Program-made: the position numbers and the translations under genes
Assembly: GCA_002205965.3 (NCBI GenBank)
Contig: NADL03000620.1
Coordinates: forward strand, 372,001 to 436,000
Reading direction: 5' to 3'
Length of the DNA: 64,000 nucleotides
DNA from: Kappaphycus alvarezii
Lineage: Eukaryota > Rhodophyta > Florideophyceae > Gigartinales > Solieriaceae
Part shown: one piece after another, positions 20,586 to 31,221 of the stretch
Layout of the letters: every line of letters begins with the position of its first letter
Position numbering within the stretch: the first letter of the stretch is position 1
Notes under the pieces: generated by a model
Seen by the model: the letters and a program-made list of their open reading frames with translations, nothing else
The model's database searches: none
Told to the model about the DNA's origin: nothing

Positions 20586-20918
20586 TGTCGTGAAACGTAG
20601 ATCTCCACGGCACGTTTGAAGTTGCGTACAATCGCGACTTCTTTACAAACGTGGGATGTTGTAGGAACGAGTTGATAAAAAGAAACTTTATTGGATGAGA
20701 TGGGTAGGGATTGGGAAGGATGTGCGTGAGGAGGGCCCAGGGCGGCGACCGTGCGGCTAGCCTCAACGACTTTTTCGGTTGATGCTGTAGACTTCTCACT
20801 GCTGTCATCTCTATGAAGACGGCGGGAGATTAGCTATCTATACCGCAGGCTGGGCGCTCGGCTTACAGCATCTCCACTGTCAGCCGAGTCGACTACACCG
20901 CCCGCGAATGCGTCGACA
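20586..20918 (-). repeat. 3' LTR of the copia element
   Basis: 333 bp, TGTCG...CGACA. On the minus strand it contains CCAATAAAG, a likely polyadenylation signal. Its differences from the 5' LTR include one T fewer in a T run. Confidence 0.95.
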
Positions 20919-20928
20919 CTCCCTTTGT
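20919..20928 (-). promoter_or_regulatory. polypurine tract of the copia element
   Basis: On the minus strand ACAAAGGGAG abuts the 3' LTR, the expected position for plus-strand priming. Confidence 0.7.
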
Positions 20929-21075
20929 AGTCGAACATCCCACCTGCGGTACAGCTGACCTTGTACAACCTAGGCACAACCCACCTTGCCTACCTTTCAA
21001 TCACGCACTTTTTCCCACTTGTCCTCCTTTTACACTTCCTCACGTCTTTTCTGCACTTGTCTACCTTTCCACATC

Positions 21076-22214
21076 ATGGCCAGAACGAGGGGGGTATGCG
21101 GGGGAGTCCCACATCTAACCCCCGGGCAGACGTCCCTCGGCTACCGCGAGCGGGATGCTCGACGGCGCGTTCCTGTCGCGGGGGTGGGTGAAGCGGAAGC
21201 CCTTTCCGCGGGGATTCCCCCTTCATTCCCCCGTAAGCAGCAATGGTCGTGTCAGGAGAGGTCGAGGAGCTGGAGGATCTAGGAAGCGGGGTGCACGGGC
21301 AGGTTCAGGGTAGGTGATGCGGGAGCGGGGCGTAGAAGGCAGGCTGCGAGGGGGAGTGGAGACTGGGGGATCAACGAATTCATCTTGGGAGACGGAAAGA
21401 AGGTCGGGGCCCGCAATTTGGATGCGGGCTGTTGGTATGCGACCGCCGGAAATTACCCGTGACATATCTTCCTACTGGAATGTTGACCGAGATACAATCA
21501 CAGCACCGCCAGCTGGAGAGAGGGTAGTGAATTTCGGTGCGGTGAAGCTTGGCAAAGGTGGAAGAAGGAACGCACTGCAGCGGTTCGTGTTGACATACCG
21601 CCATACCATTTGCGAGACAAAGATGGGCATGTACTGAGGACCTTGCTTGGTTACTGCGAGAGAAACCGTGGGGTTGCTGTGGTTACCGCGGGGCCAGGTG
21701 CTCGTGAAGATAATCCTGCCTTAAAGCAGTGGCATGTTACCGAATACGGCGCGCCTTATGCCAGTACGGCGCATCTCGATTGTGCGCTCGCAAGCGCGGT
21801 TAATGGATACATATCCTCAGAGGTGCTAGTGCGGCGAGTGAGGCCATATCGAGCTTCAAGGCATCCCGCATTCACTTGAAGAATCTGAAGCAAGTGGCAC
21901 CTCTCGTTTTCAAGTTAGATCTCGGTGTTGCCGTTCGCCGCTCCTCCGATCGGAAGTTCTTGCACGAAAATCGTTTTGATGCGGCGTTTCGGAAGGTCAT
22001 CGAGTACAAGTCGGGACTTTGGCTTCTTCGCCTTGTTTGTGGCGGAACGAAGTCAGTAGACCATGTCGTACTTCTAGAAGGCGGCCGGGGTCTTATTGTA
22101 GATCCTTCGGAGCCATGCGTCTTGCGAGCCTCAATTTCTTGCTTACGAAAATGCGCCGGAGCAAAAACATCCGATGTGCAACTCGCTGAAGTCCTTGAGC
22201 TCACGCATAGGTGA
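21076..22214 (+). pseudogene. antisense accessory ORF of the copia element, possible papain-like peptidase, frame-broken
   Basis: The coding region runs opposite to gag-pol. A pyrimidine-rich leader (about 21000-21075) precedes ATG 21076. The frames then read 21076-21282, 21314-21637, 21610-21879 and 21876-22214 and stop 43 bp from the RNase H stop, tail to tail. The third has HLDCALASAVNGY (Cys codon 21781-21783). The fourth has SVDHVVLLEGGRGLIVDPSE (His 22062-22064, Asp 22101-22103). The order Cys-His-Asp and the HxVV...DP pattern resemble papain-like (C39-type) cysteine peptidases, but this is inference from motifs. The last two frame changes each need one extra base; the first does not fit that pattern. 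Confidence 0.45.
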
Positions 22215-22256
22215 AGTAAAGATGAATTATACTTGGAATAGTACACAATGTAGACC

Positions 22257-23992
22257 TCACGTAGTATCATCTCCTCGAACGATCCATTGCTCCGGTATAA
22301 CTTCTAGACGTCCGCTTGATATAACTGTTCGCAACATCGCTTGGGACATTCTCTTTGTAAGTCCATCTGCTACGTTAGTAGAACCTCGTATAAACCCAAT
22401 ATTAGAAATGACCTTGTTCTTGAATCCTTCGCGTGCAGCTGCTATTTCAAGCATCATTCGTTTTTCGGAAGTCCTTGACCCTTTGGATATAATATCAAAT
22501 AGACTTTTGCTATCTGTGAGCAACTGTACGGGTACAGGCTTGTGCAGCATCGATTTGATGTCGTGCGCGAGCGCGATCGCGTAATCGAACATATCACTAA
22601 ACGCGATTACTTCGCCAGACATAGCCGATCTTGTTATCCTTCTCGCCTTGTAAGACTTAAAGACTAAAGGTATGGCCTTACCGTGTGCATCCACGAGGAA
22701 TATTATATACCCAAGCTGGGATGATAAATCGTGGTTGTTAGCAAAAGAGGCATCCGAGAAGCCTGTCAGTCTTAGAGTGTCCATATCCAATTCTGGCATC
22801 CGTAACGTTGTCGGTTATCTGTGGCGTACTTGATCGCCTTGTTCAGCCTTCGGATGTGCTCCGCGGTTGCTTCTCGAACATCTCGGGTGTTACCTGTGCT
22901 AGCTGCGCGATCTCGAAAAGACAGTCGGGGCGTGAGTTTGCCAGCCAGGCCAGTCGCATTCGCATCGAACGGAAGCGTTTGAGGGGTGCACCCAGTGGTA
23001 AGCATTCCAGTTTACGGACGTAGTGATGCTGGTCTACACCAAGTCCCCATTATTTGCTCGGTCGAGGGAGAAGCCAGTAAACTCGAAAGGGAGGTTCGCC
23101 TCCTCGGCCATCTCGAACTTCTGCTTCGTTATAGCCGTCTTATGACGAAACGTTGGATTCCCCGTCCGTAGGAGATCATCGACATAGGCACCACTGAGAC
23201 CAATGAGTATGTTCTTGTCCAACAAATAGTACAGCGTCGGGTCCAGTTTGCAAGGCGTCATGCCTAGTTCAGCCTGGTGGTGCTGGTCTAGTGTTTTATG
23301 CCACAAGTCACCAGCGTCGCAAAGCCCATATAGAGGCCGAAGCAACTTCAGGCACTGGTCTGGTTCGAGGTTAAACTCCGGTGATGGATCGCGCAGATAG
23401 ATGTCCCGTCCCAGTGGCTCCGCTGCTTGTAGATATACCTGCCGTATATCGGCGGACCAGACATCAAACTTAAAGATGGCTGCCATCGCGAGTAGTAACC
23501 GAACATAAGGTGGACTTATTGTGCTGCTTGTATGTACCATGAGCTCTTTCCACTTATCCTTGTGCCCGCCGATAACATAACGGGCCTTGAACTTGGTCTT
23601 CCCGTCGATGGAAGACTTTATCGCCAGCACAAAACGGCCCGGGAGGACGTTCGCACCGGGGGAATGTCTTCCTTCAATACAACACGAAAGGTACCCCGCT
23701 TTAAGAGGTCTCGAACCTCTTTCAGTCTAGCCCTTTTCATTTCTGCACCTTTCGCCCGTTCGTCGTCCGGTTCCAACACTTCGGTCATGTATATTGGTTC
23801 GTTTGCCGGTGATCGGAAGGTAGACATTCCAGCAGCGACGTCAGCAAGGAAAGTTTGTGCCAGTACCTCAGGTGGAAAGTATGGTTTCACTTGCACCAGG
23901 TTAAATGGTTTGGCGGGGCCAACAGGCACGTCTCGGACATAGACTAGCTTCCGCTTTGGGTCCATCCCATCACGGTGAAAGGGCCGAGCCAC
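22257..23992 (-). pseudogene. copia reverse transcriptase and RNase H, five frame breaks
   Basis: Reading down from 23992: DPKRKLVYVRDVPVG linker, then LAIKSSIDGKTKFKARYV and WSADIRQVYLQA of the polymerase, the catalytic GAYVDDLL near 23175-23190, RMRLAWLANSRPD and HIRRLNKAIKYATDN, then RNase H with GFSDASFANN, LLTDSKSLFD and NVADGLTKRM. Breaks lie near 23966, 23658, 23036, 22875 and 22805. All five move the frame the same way (one base lacking), including one in a G5 run at 23658-23662. The content is otherwise well preserved. Confidence 0.85.
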
Positions 23993-25451
23993 TCGCCGAT
24001 GCGATTATTGACCACTTTCTCCCGCCACACCAGTACGGCATCGACCGGCTCATAAGCTCGATAACAGGCGGGCGGTACTGCGTGGTGGAGGGCCCGCTTG
24101 AGTTTAAGCGCAGACATTTCTGCCTCCATTTCTTTCCGCGCAATCTCAGCTACTTGGGCGCGTTCAGATAGTGTTGGCCGTAGTTCGTTTGGCTCCGATA
24201 AGGTGGTCATCCGGGGGTATTCACCGAAGACTATCGCCGAGGGTACCAGTCCCTCAGGGCCCAGTGTGTCGTTCATGGCTTTCACGGCACATGCTAGTGC
24301 TACTTCCTTCTCAGTGGTGGGTCGGGCGACCATAACCTTACGAAACGTCGTCCTCAGCGGGCCATGGTATCTTTCGGCTAGCCCTAAGCTTGAGTGGGCC
24401 TCTATCCCTGTCCGATCCACTTGAAAGTCTGCACATCGGGCCAGGTGAATAAACCGTTCCCCGAAATTCGATCCTTGATCCGTCAAGATACGGTTTGGAA
24501 GGCCTGTGTACACAGATGCCCAACATCGTATGAACGCTTCCCATAGGTCCTTCCTGCTCATCGACTTGAGGAATACCGCTGCACTAAAGTGCGTTGCTTC
24601 ATCAACCACGTGCAGGATAGGATCGCGGCCTAGATACATGACATTCATCATGACTCGTTCGTTGAATCGCAAATCCTCACTGCCAATACTGACGCGAAAG
24701 CGGTGTGGGCCGGGCTTAATGCGTTGGCAAGGGTCACAATGCTTTGCGATGTCTTCTAGAATGCGTCGGGTCTCGGGCGTTGCATGTTCCGGTCTAGACC
24801 GTTTGATCAGGTTGAACAACTTGGCGACACTCGGATGGAAGAAGTTTCGATGTAACTTAGACAGTTGTGCCCTCGTGAAAAATATACGGGGCGCGAAGTG
24901 CATTCCGACATACAAGTGATTACTTCGCGATCGGGTGACGGGACAATACCAGTCATCCATGAACACTTCTTTTCCGTCTTCCGTTACCACCCTCCTACGC
25001 TTGGCCAAACGGTTTGAGATAAGGCACGGGGTCAAGCCTTCCTTTTCCATAGTATCCATTCCCAGAAGTGCTGGTATGTCAGCCTGGACGACATCAAGAC
25101 AGACTCGTACTATCGGGGCTCCGAGCGGTGTATCCAGTTCTATATGGACTCTTCCCAGTGCTTTGAACACAGTATCGGCAAAGCGGAAGCTCTGGGAGGA
25201 TGGCAGTACCCTAACATTGTGAATACCACGTGCGGCAAAAAGCCTATTCAACTCCTTTCTGCCAATGACTGAATGCGGAGCTCCAGTATCGATGCAAAAA
25301 CCCGTTACGCGTTGTGCACGAGACTTGCGCATTTCGGTGACTAGATCGGCAGCGATAAGGTCTGACATGTCGACCGTAGTGGCACAGCCTCCTGGACGCT
25401 TCTTTCGGCGGCGAAGCAAAGCAGAACTTATTGCTCCACGTCGCCGACGCG
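23944..25451 (-). CDS. pol: copia protease and integrase
   Basis: About 500 codons in the frame reached by a -1 shift from gag. Protease: GFCIDTGAPHSVIG near 25280-25310. Integrase: zinc finger with H and C residues (HRNFFHPS ... HCDPCQRI), then LHVVDEATHF, ILTDQGSNF and SLGLAERYHGP, which hold the D, D and E. The integrase fold cuts and joins element DNA into the host chromosome. The frame ends at 23944, where the RT part continues one frame away. Confidence 0.88.
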
Positions 25452-27197
25452 AAAACCCTTCTGATCATCGAGCGCCGCATGCATAGTGTAGATGTACATG
25501 TTACGTTCCATCTCCTCCGTCTCTGCAGGAAGGTCCCCTTCCTGTTCACTGCCTTCAGTGTCCATCATCAGCGCAGCGAATGTGTCCGCAGCATGGGCAC
25601 CTTCCCCCTCGAAGTCGCTGACTTGGGGTTCTTCGGATGCATGAAGGCTTTCCTCATGAGCCGTAATAAGATCAGCCACAATATGGATAGGTGCGACACC
25701 TTGTCGCAACCGGCGCTCGGTGTGTTGCCGTGCGGCATTCTCCGCACATCGATGTCCTTTGCTCCATGGCTCCCCACAACGTACACACTCCCCTCGTCGT
25801 CGGGCTTCTTGGAAAGTCTTTGCTGAATATCTACGCGTGATAGCAGCATTCCTCCTGTATCCCTTGCCGTCCTTCCAATGCACGTGTCGCGGTGTGCGCC
25901 CGTAACGCATCATGTGCGTGTCAGCCGTCTCATCATCACTGGAGACATTACCTGTTTGAGGAAATGGACTCCCGGAGAGCTGCGATAGCTGCTTAAGGTT
26001 CTGGATGGACTCATGTAGCGCCTTGTTGAAGGCATTAAACGTATACTTCTGCGACGTAATATTGGATATTGGTATTTTGGACCAGTCCTGGTACTCCGCC
26101 ACAGCGCGACGAAGGTAGTCGGTCTTGTTTGCGTCCGATTGGAACTCTCGCGGACACTGAGGTGCCAGCTCGTTGATGTGTGAGACGAGCCTTGTGAGAC
26201 CTTCGGTGATGTCATGAATGTTATTCTCCTGCATAAATGAGCGAAGACGAATCAGTTCCAGTGTTGCCTTAACCTGTAGCTTACGCGCATCACTGTTAAA
26301 TTCCTTATCCATCGTCTCGCACATCTCGTTAAAGGGCATGTTTGGCGTCGTATTTGCCATGAAGTGGCGACGTGCAGCGCCGTCAAAGGCGTGTATAAAG
26401 AAGTCACTTTTCTGACGATCGGACAAGCCATATTGGCGAGCACAGATCTCATACATCTTGATGGTGTCCTTGATATCCTGTGTAATCTCACCGCTGAACT
26501 TGTAATCTTTCATTCCCTGCACGGCATAGCTTGCTTTCTTCGGATCTTCGAATCCGCCTGGAAGGTTCTCGTTGCCTGATGGCGTCCTTATAGGCCCATT
26601 GCCTTGCGCCCCGCTACCTCGATGATTGTCCGTGAATGAAAACGGCAATTGCGGAAAGGGCGCAGGCGATATAGGCGCACGTCCAGCCGATGCGGCTTCA
26701 GCGTGAGTCTGATGCTCAGCTTGCTCGGTCACCCCAGCGATCGGTCCTGGAGTTACCCTTGTACGTGCATCTCGCGCCTGGGGCGCGGTCCTAACGGCAG
26801 GCTGCATTGCTCGGCCACTTGGGGTCCCAGAACCACCTTGCATGGGAATCGGAACGGGGGCGGCCGGAGTGCTTTCCATGTTGCTGCGTCTATTACCACT
26901 ATCTGAAATCAGCAAGTTAGGCGAGCCGCGAGCTGATTTGAACTTTTGGATGATAGCGATGCAATCTTCGGAGGTAAGCTCAAGAGCATGACACAACCAT
27001 ACATGAAGCTTAATCCTGCGGTTTCCTTGGTCGGCGGCAGTCAATTGGAGCGCTTGCACGAAGCTCTCGGGCACGATAGCAGCACCCAAAAGGTCCGCGG
27101 TCTCGAACAGCGTAGATAGTCCGTACAGCGGCCTTGTGAAGAACTCATCGGTGAAAATCACGGATGGCGCCGAAAGCATTATGCAAACGATATCCAT
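25428..27197 (-). CDS. gag: copia Gag
   Basis: 589 codons from ATG 27197 to TAA 25428-25430. A central capsid-like part (around YGLSDRQKSDFFIHAFDGAA) is followed by a zinc-knuckle-like CVRCGEPWSKGHRC near 25750-25790 and an acidic C-terminal tail. It forms the particle that encloses element RNA and reverse transcriptase. It overlaps the pol frame, and GGGTTTT lies in the overlap. The frame is fully open, unlike the RT half. Confidence 0.85.
   Translation of the reverse strand: MDIVCIMLSAPSVIFTDEFFTRPLYGLSTLFETADLLGAAIVPESFVQALQLTAADQGNRRIKLHVWLCHALELTSEDCIAIIQKFKSARGSPNLLISDSGNRRSNMESTPAAPVPIPMQGGSGTPSGRAMQPAVRTAPQARDARTRVTPGPIAGVTEQAEHQTHAEAASAGRAPISPAPFPQLPFSFTDNHRGSGAQGNGPIRTPSGNENLPGGFEDPKKASYAVQGMKDYKFSGEITQDIKDTIKMYEICARQYGLSDRQKSDFFIHAFDGAARRHFMANTTPNMPFNEMCETMDKEFNSDARKLQVKATLELIRLRSFMQENNIHDITEGLTRLVSHINELAPQCPREFQSDANKTDYLRRAVAEYQDWSKIPISNITSQKYTFNAFNKALHESIQNLKQLSQLSGSPFPQTGNVSSDDETADTHMMRYGRTPRHVHWKDGKGYRRNAAITRRYSAKTFQEARRRGECVRCGEPWSKGHRCAENAARQHTERRLRQGVAPIHIVADLITAHEESLHASEEPQVSDFEGEGAHAADTFAALMMDTEGSEQEGDLPAETEEMERNMYIYTMHAALDDQKGFRVGDVEQ
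25452..25458 (-). promoter_or_regulatory. candidate -1 ribosomal frameshift heptamer GGGTTTT
   Basis: Gag codons read AAG GGT TTT CGC, giving G_GGT_TTT in the X_XXY_YYZ register. The window between the pol-frame TGA upstream and the gag TAA is under 40 bases, and the heptamer is inside it. A missing T or G in the sequence is the alternative. Confidence 0.5.
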
Positions 27198-27446
27198 AAC
27201 GTCACTCGGGTTGGGGGAGCAACAGTTTGAGTGCTGACCTCTGAGGTAGCGGACGGGGAAGCCTCGTCCATGACAAAGAGTCGGAGTAGCTCTTTTGTTA
27301 TTGCCAAGAAGGCCAACGAGATTTCATCCGTCACAGCGGAAGAATCTGTCTTCTTCTTCAGGGTTTCGGCTCGAGCGCGAAACTGGTTCCTTGATAACGG
27401 CATGTTCCTTGGTCACGTGGAAATCAATACTGCTTCGAATCCGGAT

Positions 27447-27780
27447 TGTCGTGAAACGTAGATCTCCACGGCACGTTTGAAGTTGCGTACAATCGCGACT
27501 TCTTTACAAACGTGGGATGTTGTAGGAACGAGTTGATAAAAAGAAACTTTATTGGATGAGATGGGTAGGGATTGGGAAGGATGTGCGTGAGGAGGGCCCA
27601 GGGCGGCGACCGTGCGGCTAGCGTCAACGACTTTTTTCGGTTGATGCTGTAGACTTCTCACTGCTGTCCTCTCTATGAAGACGGCGGGAGATTAGCTATC
27701 TATACCGCAGGCTGGGCGCTCGGCTTACAGCACCTCCGCTGTCAGCCGAGTCGACTACACAGCCCGCGAATGCGTCGACA
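27447..27780 (-). repeat. 5' LTR of the copia element
   Basis: 334 bp, 98% like the 3' LTR by eye. No TGG-type primer-binding site directly follows it on the minus strand; the adjacent bases ATCCGGATTCGAAGC may pair with an internal tRNA region instead. Confidence 0.95.
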
Positions 27781-27785
27781 AACTT

Positions 27786-28678
27786 CTCAACCTCCGTCGG
27801 GCGAACGACCGAAGTGCTGAAAAACAGCCATTATACGCCCGGGGGTCGCACATACTCCCTCGTCCATCAACCTCTTCTCCTCTCTCAGCATCCCCAATCG
27901 CCGCAAACCATTCGCAACTCCTTTTTCCTTTCCTCTCATCTTGAACCACTCAAAAACCCCTTCGAGTCTCCCTCTTCTCCTCTCTCCACCACTTTAACCG
28001 CTCGAAACTATTTGCAATTCATTTTATCCTCTCAACGCTTGGCCTTAATTGCATCCATTCTTCTAATAGTATGAGAAATGAAGAGAATGAAGGCGCTCGT
28101 TGACAGCATCAATATTCGATTCGGACTAATACGCATAATTGAGAATAGCAACAGCTGATCCCCAATTCTCGGCCTTATCTCGAACTTTTTTATAGTAAAA
28201 ATCCGGTGCTTCGTAGCAAAGAAAGTGGCATATATACTGTAGTTTCTCCTTTCCGGTGACGCCGGCTTAGTCACATACATTTTGGTACATACGCAAAAAA
28301 GGGGCCAATTTTCATCTAGAGCTCCGGAGAACTTATCGAAATTGTTCTTAAAACTCGCTGCAACTACTTTGCATAAATTTCTTTTCTAGATTTCCAGCGC
28401 CAAAGGGCTCTTTTAAGTCTGCTTTTCCCGTCCAAAAGGTTTTCCAGTGGCTGTAGCTGTATACTCAGATATGTAGAATTGGCTGGCGTAAGCAGTACGT
28501 CTTCTTCTCACTCGCCGTCTTACCTAGATAACTTTTTCAAGCATTATTGATTATCATATTCTCAAAACGAGGCACAGGTCACTCTACGTAGAATGAGCTC
28601 CCCAGATGGGCCAATTGGTTCGAAAGAAATTCCTCGAGATTCTAAAGAAGTTCGTAGTCTCCTGTAAAATTCAGGGTT
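27786..28678. other. no gene recognised
   Basis: Pyrimidine-rich near 27870-28000, AT-rich after. Only short frames without features. Confidence 0.45.
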
Positions 28679-28730
28679 GATCACAATGCCAGGTTGCGCA
28701 ACGGAACTTGTGCAACCAGGTATTGTGATC
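28679..28730. repeat. hairpin 1: 23-base arms, 6-base loop
   Basis: Arms 28679-28701 and 28708-28730 pair along 23 positions with one A-A mismatch and two positions that would be G-U pairs in RNA. It may be a small foldback element or a structured RNA. Confidence 0.8.
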
Positions 28731-28764
28731 TACCATTTCAGAAGATAGTTCTTCTGAAATGGTA
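28731..28764. repeat. hairpin 2: perfect 15-base arms, 4-base loop
   Basis: Arms 28731-28745 and 28750-28764 are exact reverse complements around TAGT. It directly abuts hairpin 1. Confidence 0.9.
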
Positions 28765-28799
28765 CTATTCATTTTCCCTCAGGTGCGCCTTGTATCGAG

Positions 28800-28825
28800 T
28801 TCGTAACCAAAAAAATGGTTGCGAA
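28800..28825. repeat. hairpin 3: 10-base arms, A6 loop
   Basis: Arms 28800-28809 and 28816-28825 pair with one position that would be G-U in RNA, around AAAAAA. Confidence 0.65.
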
Positions 28826-29403
28826 ACACGGCTTTATTTTCACTCGAAAGCTTCATTTCACTCACAAAATTGGCTCTGAGAGTCGTACTGCGACATAAGC
28901 TCATCGTGGCAAGCCTGCAAAGCGCGATTTCCGACGTTGTCTCGGTTTGATGTCCTCTCTCTATTATTCATGGTACAACCGATGTCTTCATTCACTAATT
29001 TCTATCAAATGTGGATGAGTTGCAATCACTTGTCACAGTATTACGGTCGCTCACGGGAGCTTCACGTAATCGCTGGTTGAACAATTTACTGATGGTCAAA
29101 GATGTGGTCCCTTTTTTCTCTCCCGAACTGCGGAATCGCTCAATCGACAGTATCACAAGTGTACACTAGTACCCAATTGCGTCCGAACTCCACGCCCGAT
29201 GTACATTGCCGTGTGTGCCCTGCATTCGAATGTGTAGGAACCTCGACCTTTTGACTCTTTCCTTTTTCGACCGCGGAGGTTGATCTGCATTCTCCCTTGA
29301 TCTATTACATTAGAGAGCTGATTTCCTGCACGATCTAGTTATTATATCGACATAAACCCAAAATGTTTTCTTTTGCAAGTTGCAGGTGCTTCACACAAGC
29401 ACC

Positions 29404-29515
29404 ATCTTTGTTAGCCGGCTTTTTAGGGTAATTTTAGAGGTATTACTGGGCACCCTGTTGGATATTCCGGGCCACAACCGACCATATGTTTCAAATATTA
29501 AATCACCCCACATTT
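29404..29515 (+). repeat. dispersed ~110-bp repeat, copy 1 (inverted copy 46222-46325)
   Basis: The stretch from TTAGCCGGCTTTTTAGGG to TTCAAATATTAAATCA matches the reverse complement of 46222-46325 with only a few differences. It ends near a GGGGNNAAAT-type terminus. No coding content; probably a MITE end. The rest of 28826-29921 holds no recognised gene; TACAG-type repeats lie at 29588-29632. Confidence 0.75.
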
Positions 29516-29921
29516 GCCCCGATCTTTGTTGGTCCTATTATTTGGAACTGGCCAAGAACCACTGAACTCCAATGGAGGAATGTAAATACCGTACTGTACC
29601 TTTAAATAATCCCCGACTACTGTACAGTAACAAAAAACTAGCATTAAATTTACAATTTTGTGCAAGCCGTTTACGTCGCGAATTACGGTATACAGTATCG
29701 GTAAAAACCGACGCAAAGGATATGCTTTTCAAACTGCTCTGTGCTGTAGATCTAAAGGAATCATCTAGGCCCCTCAAGCAGATCATTCGGATTCGGGACA
29801 TTTCAGTGCTACACCAAACCACCCTTCCGCCCGCGGCAAACAACGAAACTAGCCTTCAACGTTCCTCGAACCTGCCACACCTCTGAAACACCCTTTCCTG
29901 CGCTCACCGCCACCCCGCACA

Positions 29922-31221
29922 ATGTCCGCCATTTACGATCTCGAACCGCCCACCTCCGGCCGTGTCCTGCTCACAACCAGCCACGGACCGCTGGATCTGC
30001 ACCTGTGGCCTCACGAATCGCCACAGACCACACGAAATTTTCTGCAACATGTTCTTAACGGCTACTACAACGGACTCCCGTTTCATCGAATTGTTCCTCA
30101 GACACTTGCCCAAACGGGTGACCCTACACGCACTGGTGATGGTGGAGTTGCTGCACTTGCGCCGCATGAGCAGGGGATACCGCGAGAGACTCATTCTCGT
30201 TTGAAGTTTCGACGCCGCGGAATTGTAGCCATGGTGGCGGATGAGGAGGGCAGGGTGAGAAGTCAGTTTTTTTTCACGTTGGGAAAGGCTGAGTGGTTGG
30301 ATGGGGGGCATTCTATATTTGGATGTGTGAAGGGGAGAGTTTGTTTAATTTGGTTGCGATGGGGGATATAGAAGTGAATGGCTTTGATATGGAGGGAGGC
30401 CCGAGGGTGATCAAGGTGGAGGTGGTGGAGAATCCGTTTGAAGGAATGGTGAGACAGGTGAGTGGTGAGAGGACGGGGGACGTTGGGGGGGGAAAGAAGG
30501 GCGGAAAGAAGGGCGGCGTCACAGCAAAAAGAGCAGTACGAAGTGCGAGATTGCTGTCGTTCATGGATGACGACGGCAGCGATAGCGAAACACAACAAAC
30601 GCAGAGGCGAAAAGTCGTAAACAAGAGACCCAGAGGAAACAGCAGCACTGCTAAACCCACTGCGAAAAAGGAAAAGGAGCAGGGCAAAATTGGCGTGACA
30701 GCGGAAAAGGATTCGAGGAGGAAGGAGGATGACGATATTATTCGCAAGGCCAATGAGGAGTTTGAACGACTCAAAGCCCAACTCACAGGTGCCGTTGCAT
30801 CATCCGCGAATAGAGATGAAGGGGCAAGCGTGAAGCAGGGGATGAAAAAGGGAGAGAATGTAATGCGTGCAGACGGCATGTTGCAGACGCCTGGCCAAGC
30901 GGAGAGAGGAGGAGAAAGCGGGGATGGAAAGCGGAGAAGTGAGGGTGGGCTCGGGGGGTCGGTGGGGTGATTGAGGGGGGTGTGCGGAAGCGAAGGCGCG
31001 GAGTGGACGAGAATGCAACTCTAATTCGATTGGAGCAGTTTGAGAGGAGGTTGATGAGGTCGAGGCAGGCGGCAAAGGAGGGGGGTACTGTTGGGGGACG
31101 GGGTGATTGGTTTGTGAAAGGGTTACATTTGGGTAGTGCGGGGGGTGGTGGTGGTGGGGAAGAATATGAGGTTCGCGTTGGGGGGAGGAGGGAGGCTAAA
31201 GGCGAGGGAGGAAGAAGATAG
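29922..31221 (+). CDS. CWC27: CWC27-like spliceosome-associated cyclophilin, two frame breaks
   Basis: CWC27 is a cyclophilin-fold protein of the activated spliceosome, in the nucleus. The first frame (29922-30371) reads PPTSGRVLLTTSHGPLDLHL, YYNGLPFHRIVP and SQFFFTLGKAEWLDGGHSIFG, a cyclophilin domain of about 150 residues. The next (to 30970) gives ESLFNLVAMGDIEVN and VVENPFEGMV, then a Lys-rich linker. The last (30967-31221) gives DENATLIRLEQFERRL and a short tail like the family's C terminus. Breaks are at 30332-30335 (G4) and about 30945-30980 (several G runs); each needs one extra base. No introns are seen. The start is the first ATG before the domain. Confidence 0.8.

Larger units (their letters stand above)
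20586..27780 (-). mobile_element. Ty1/copia LTR retrotransposon with an antisense accessory gene
   Basis: A 7,195-bp element with LTRs at 20586-20918 and 27447-27780 that start TGTCG and end CGACA, flanked by AACTT on both sides. Reading on the minus strand the order is gag, protease, integrase, reverse transcriptase, RNase H; integrase before reverse transcriptase defines copia. The LTRs differ by five substitutions and one T, so it is older than the Ty3 element. Gag and protease-integrase are open, but RT-RNase H has five frame breaks. An extra plus-strand coding region fills the 1.3 kb between RNase H and the 3' LTR. Confidence 0.95.

Noticed and set aside
30263..30879. Two long minus-strand ORFs over CWC27
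   Set aside because: Shadows of the Lys/Glu-rich linker of CWC27; no motif of their own.
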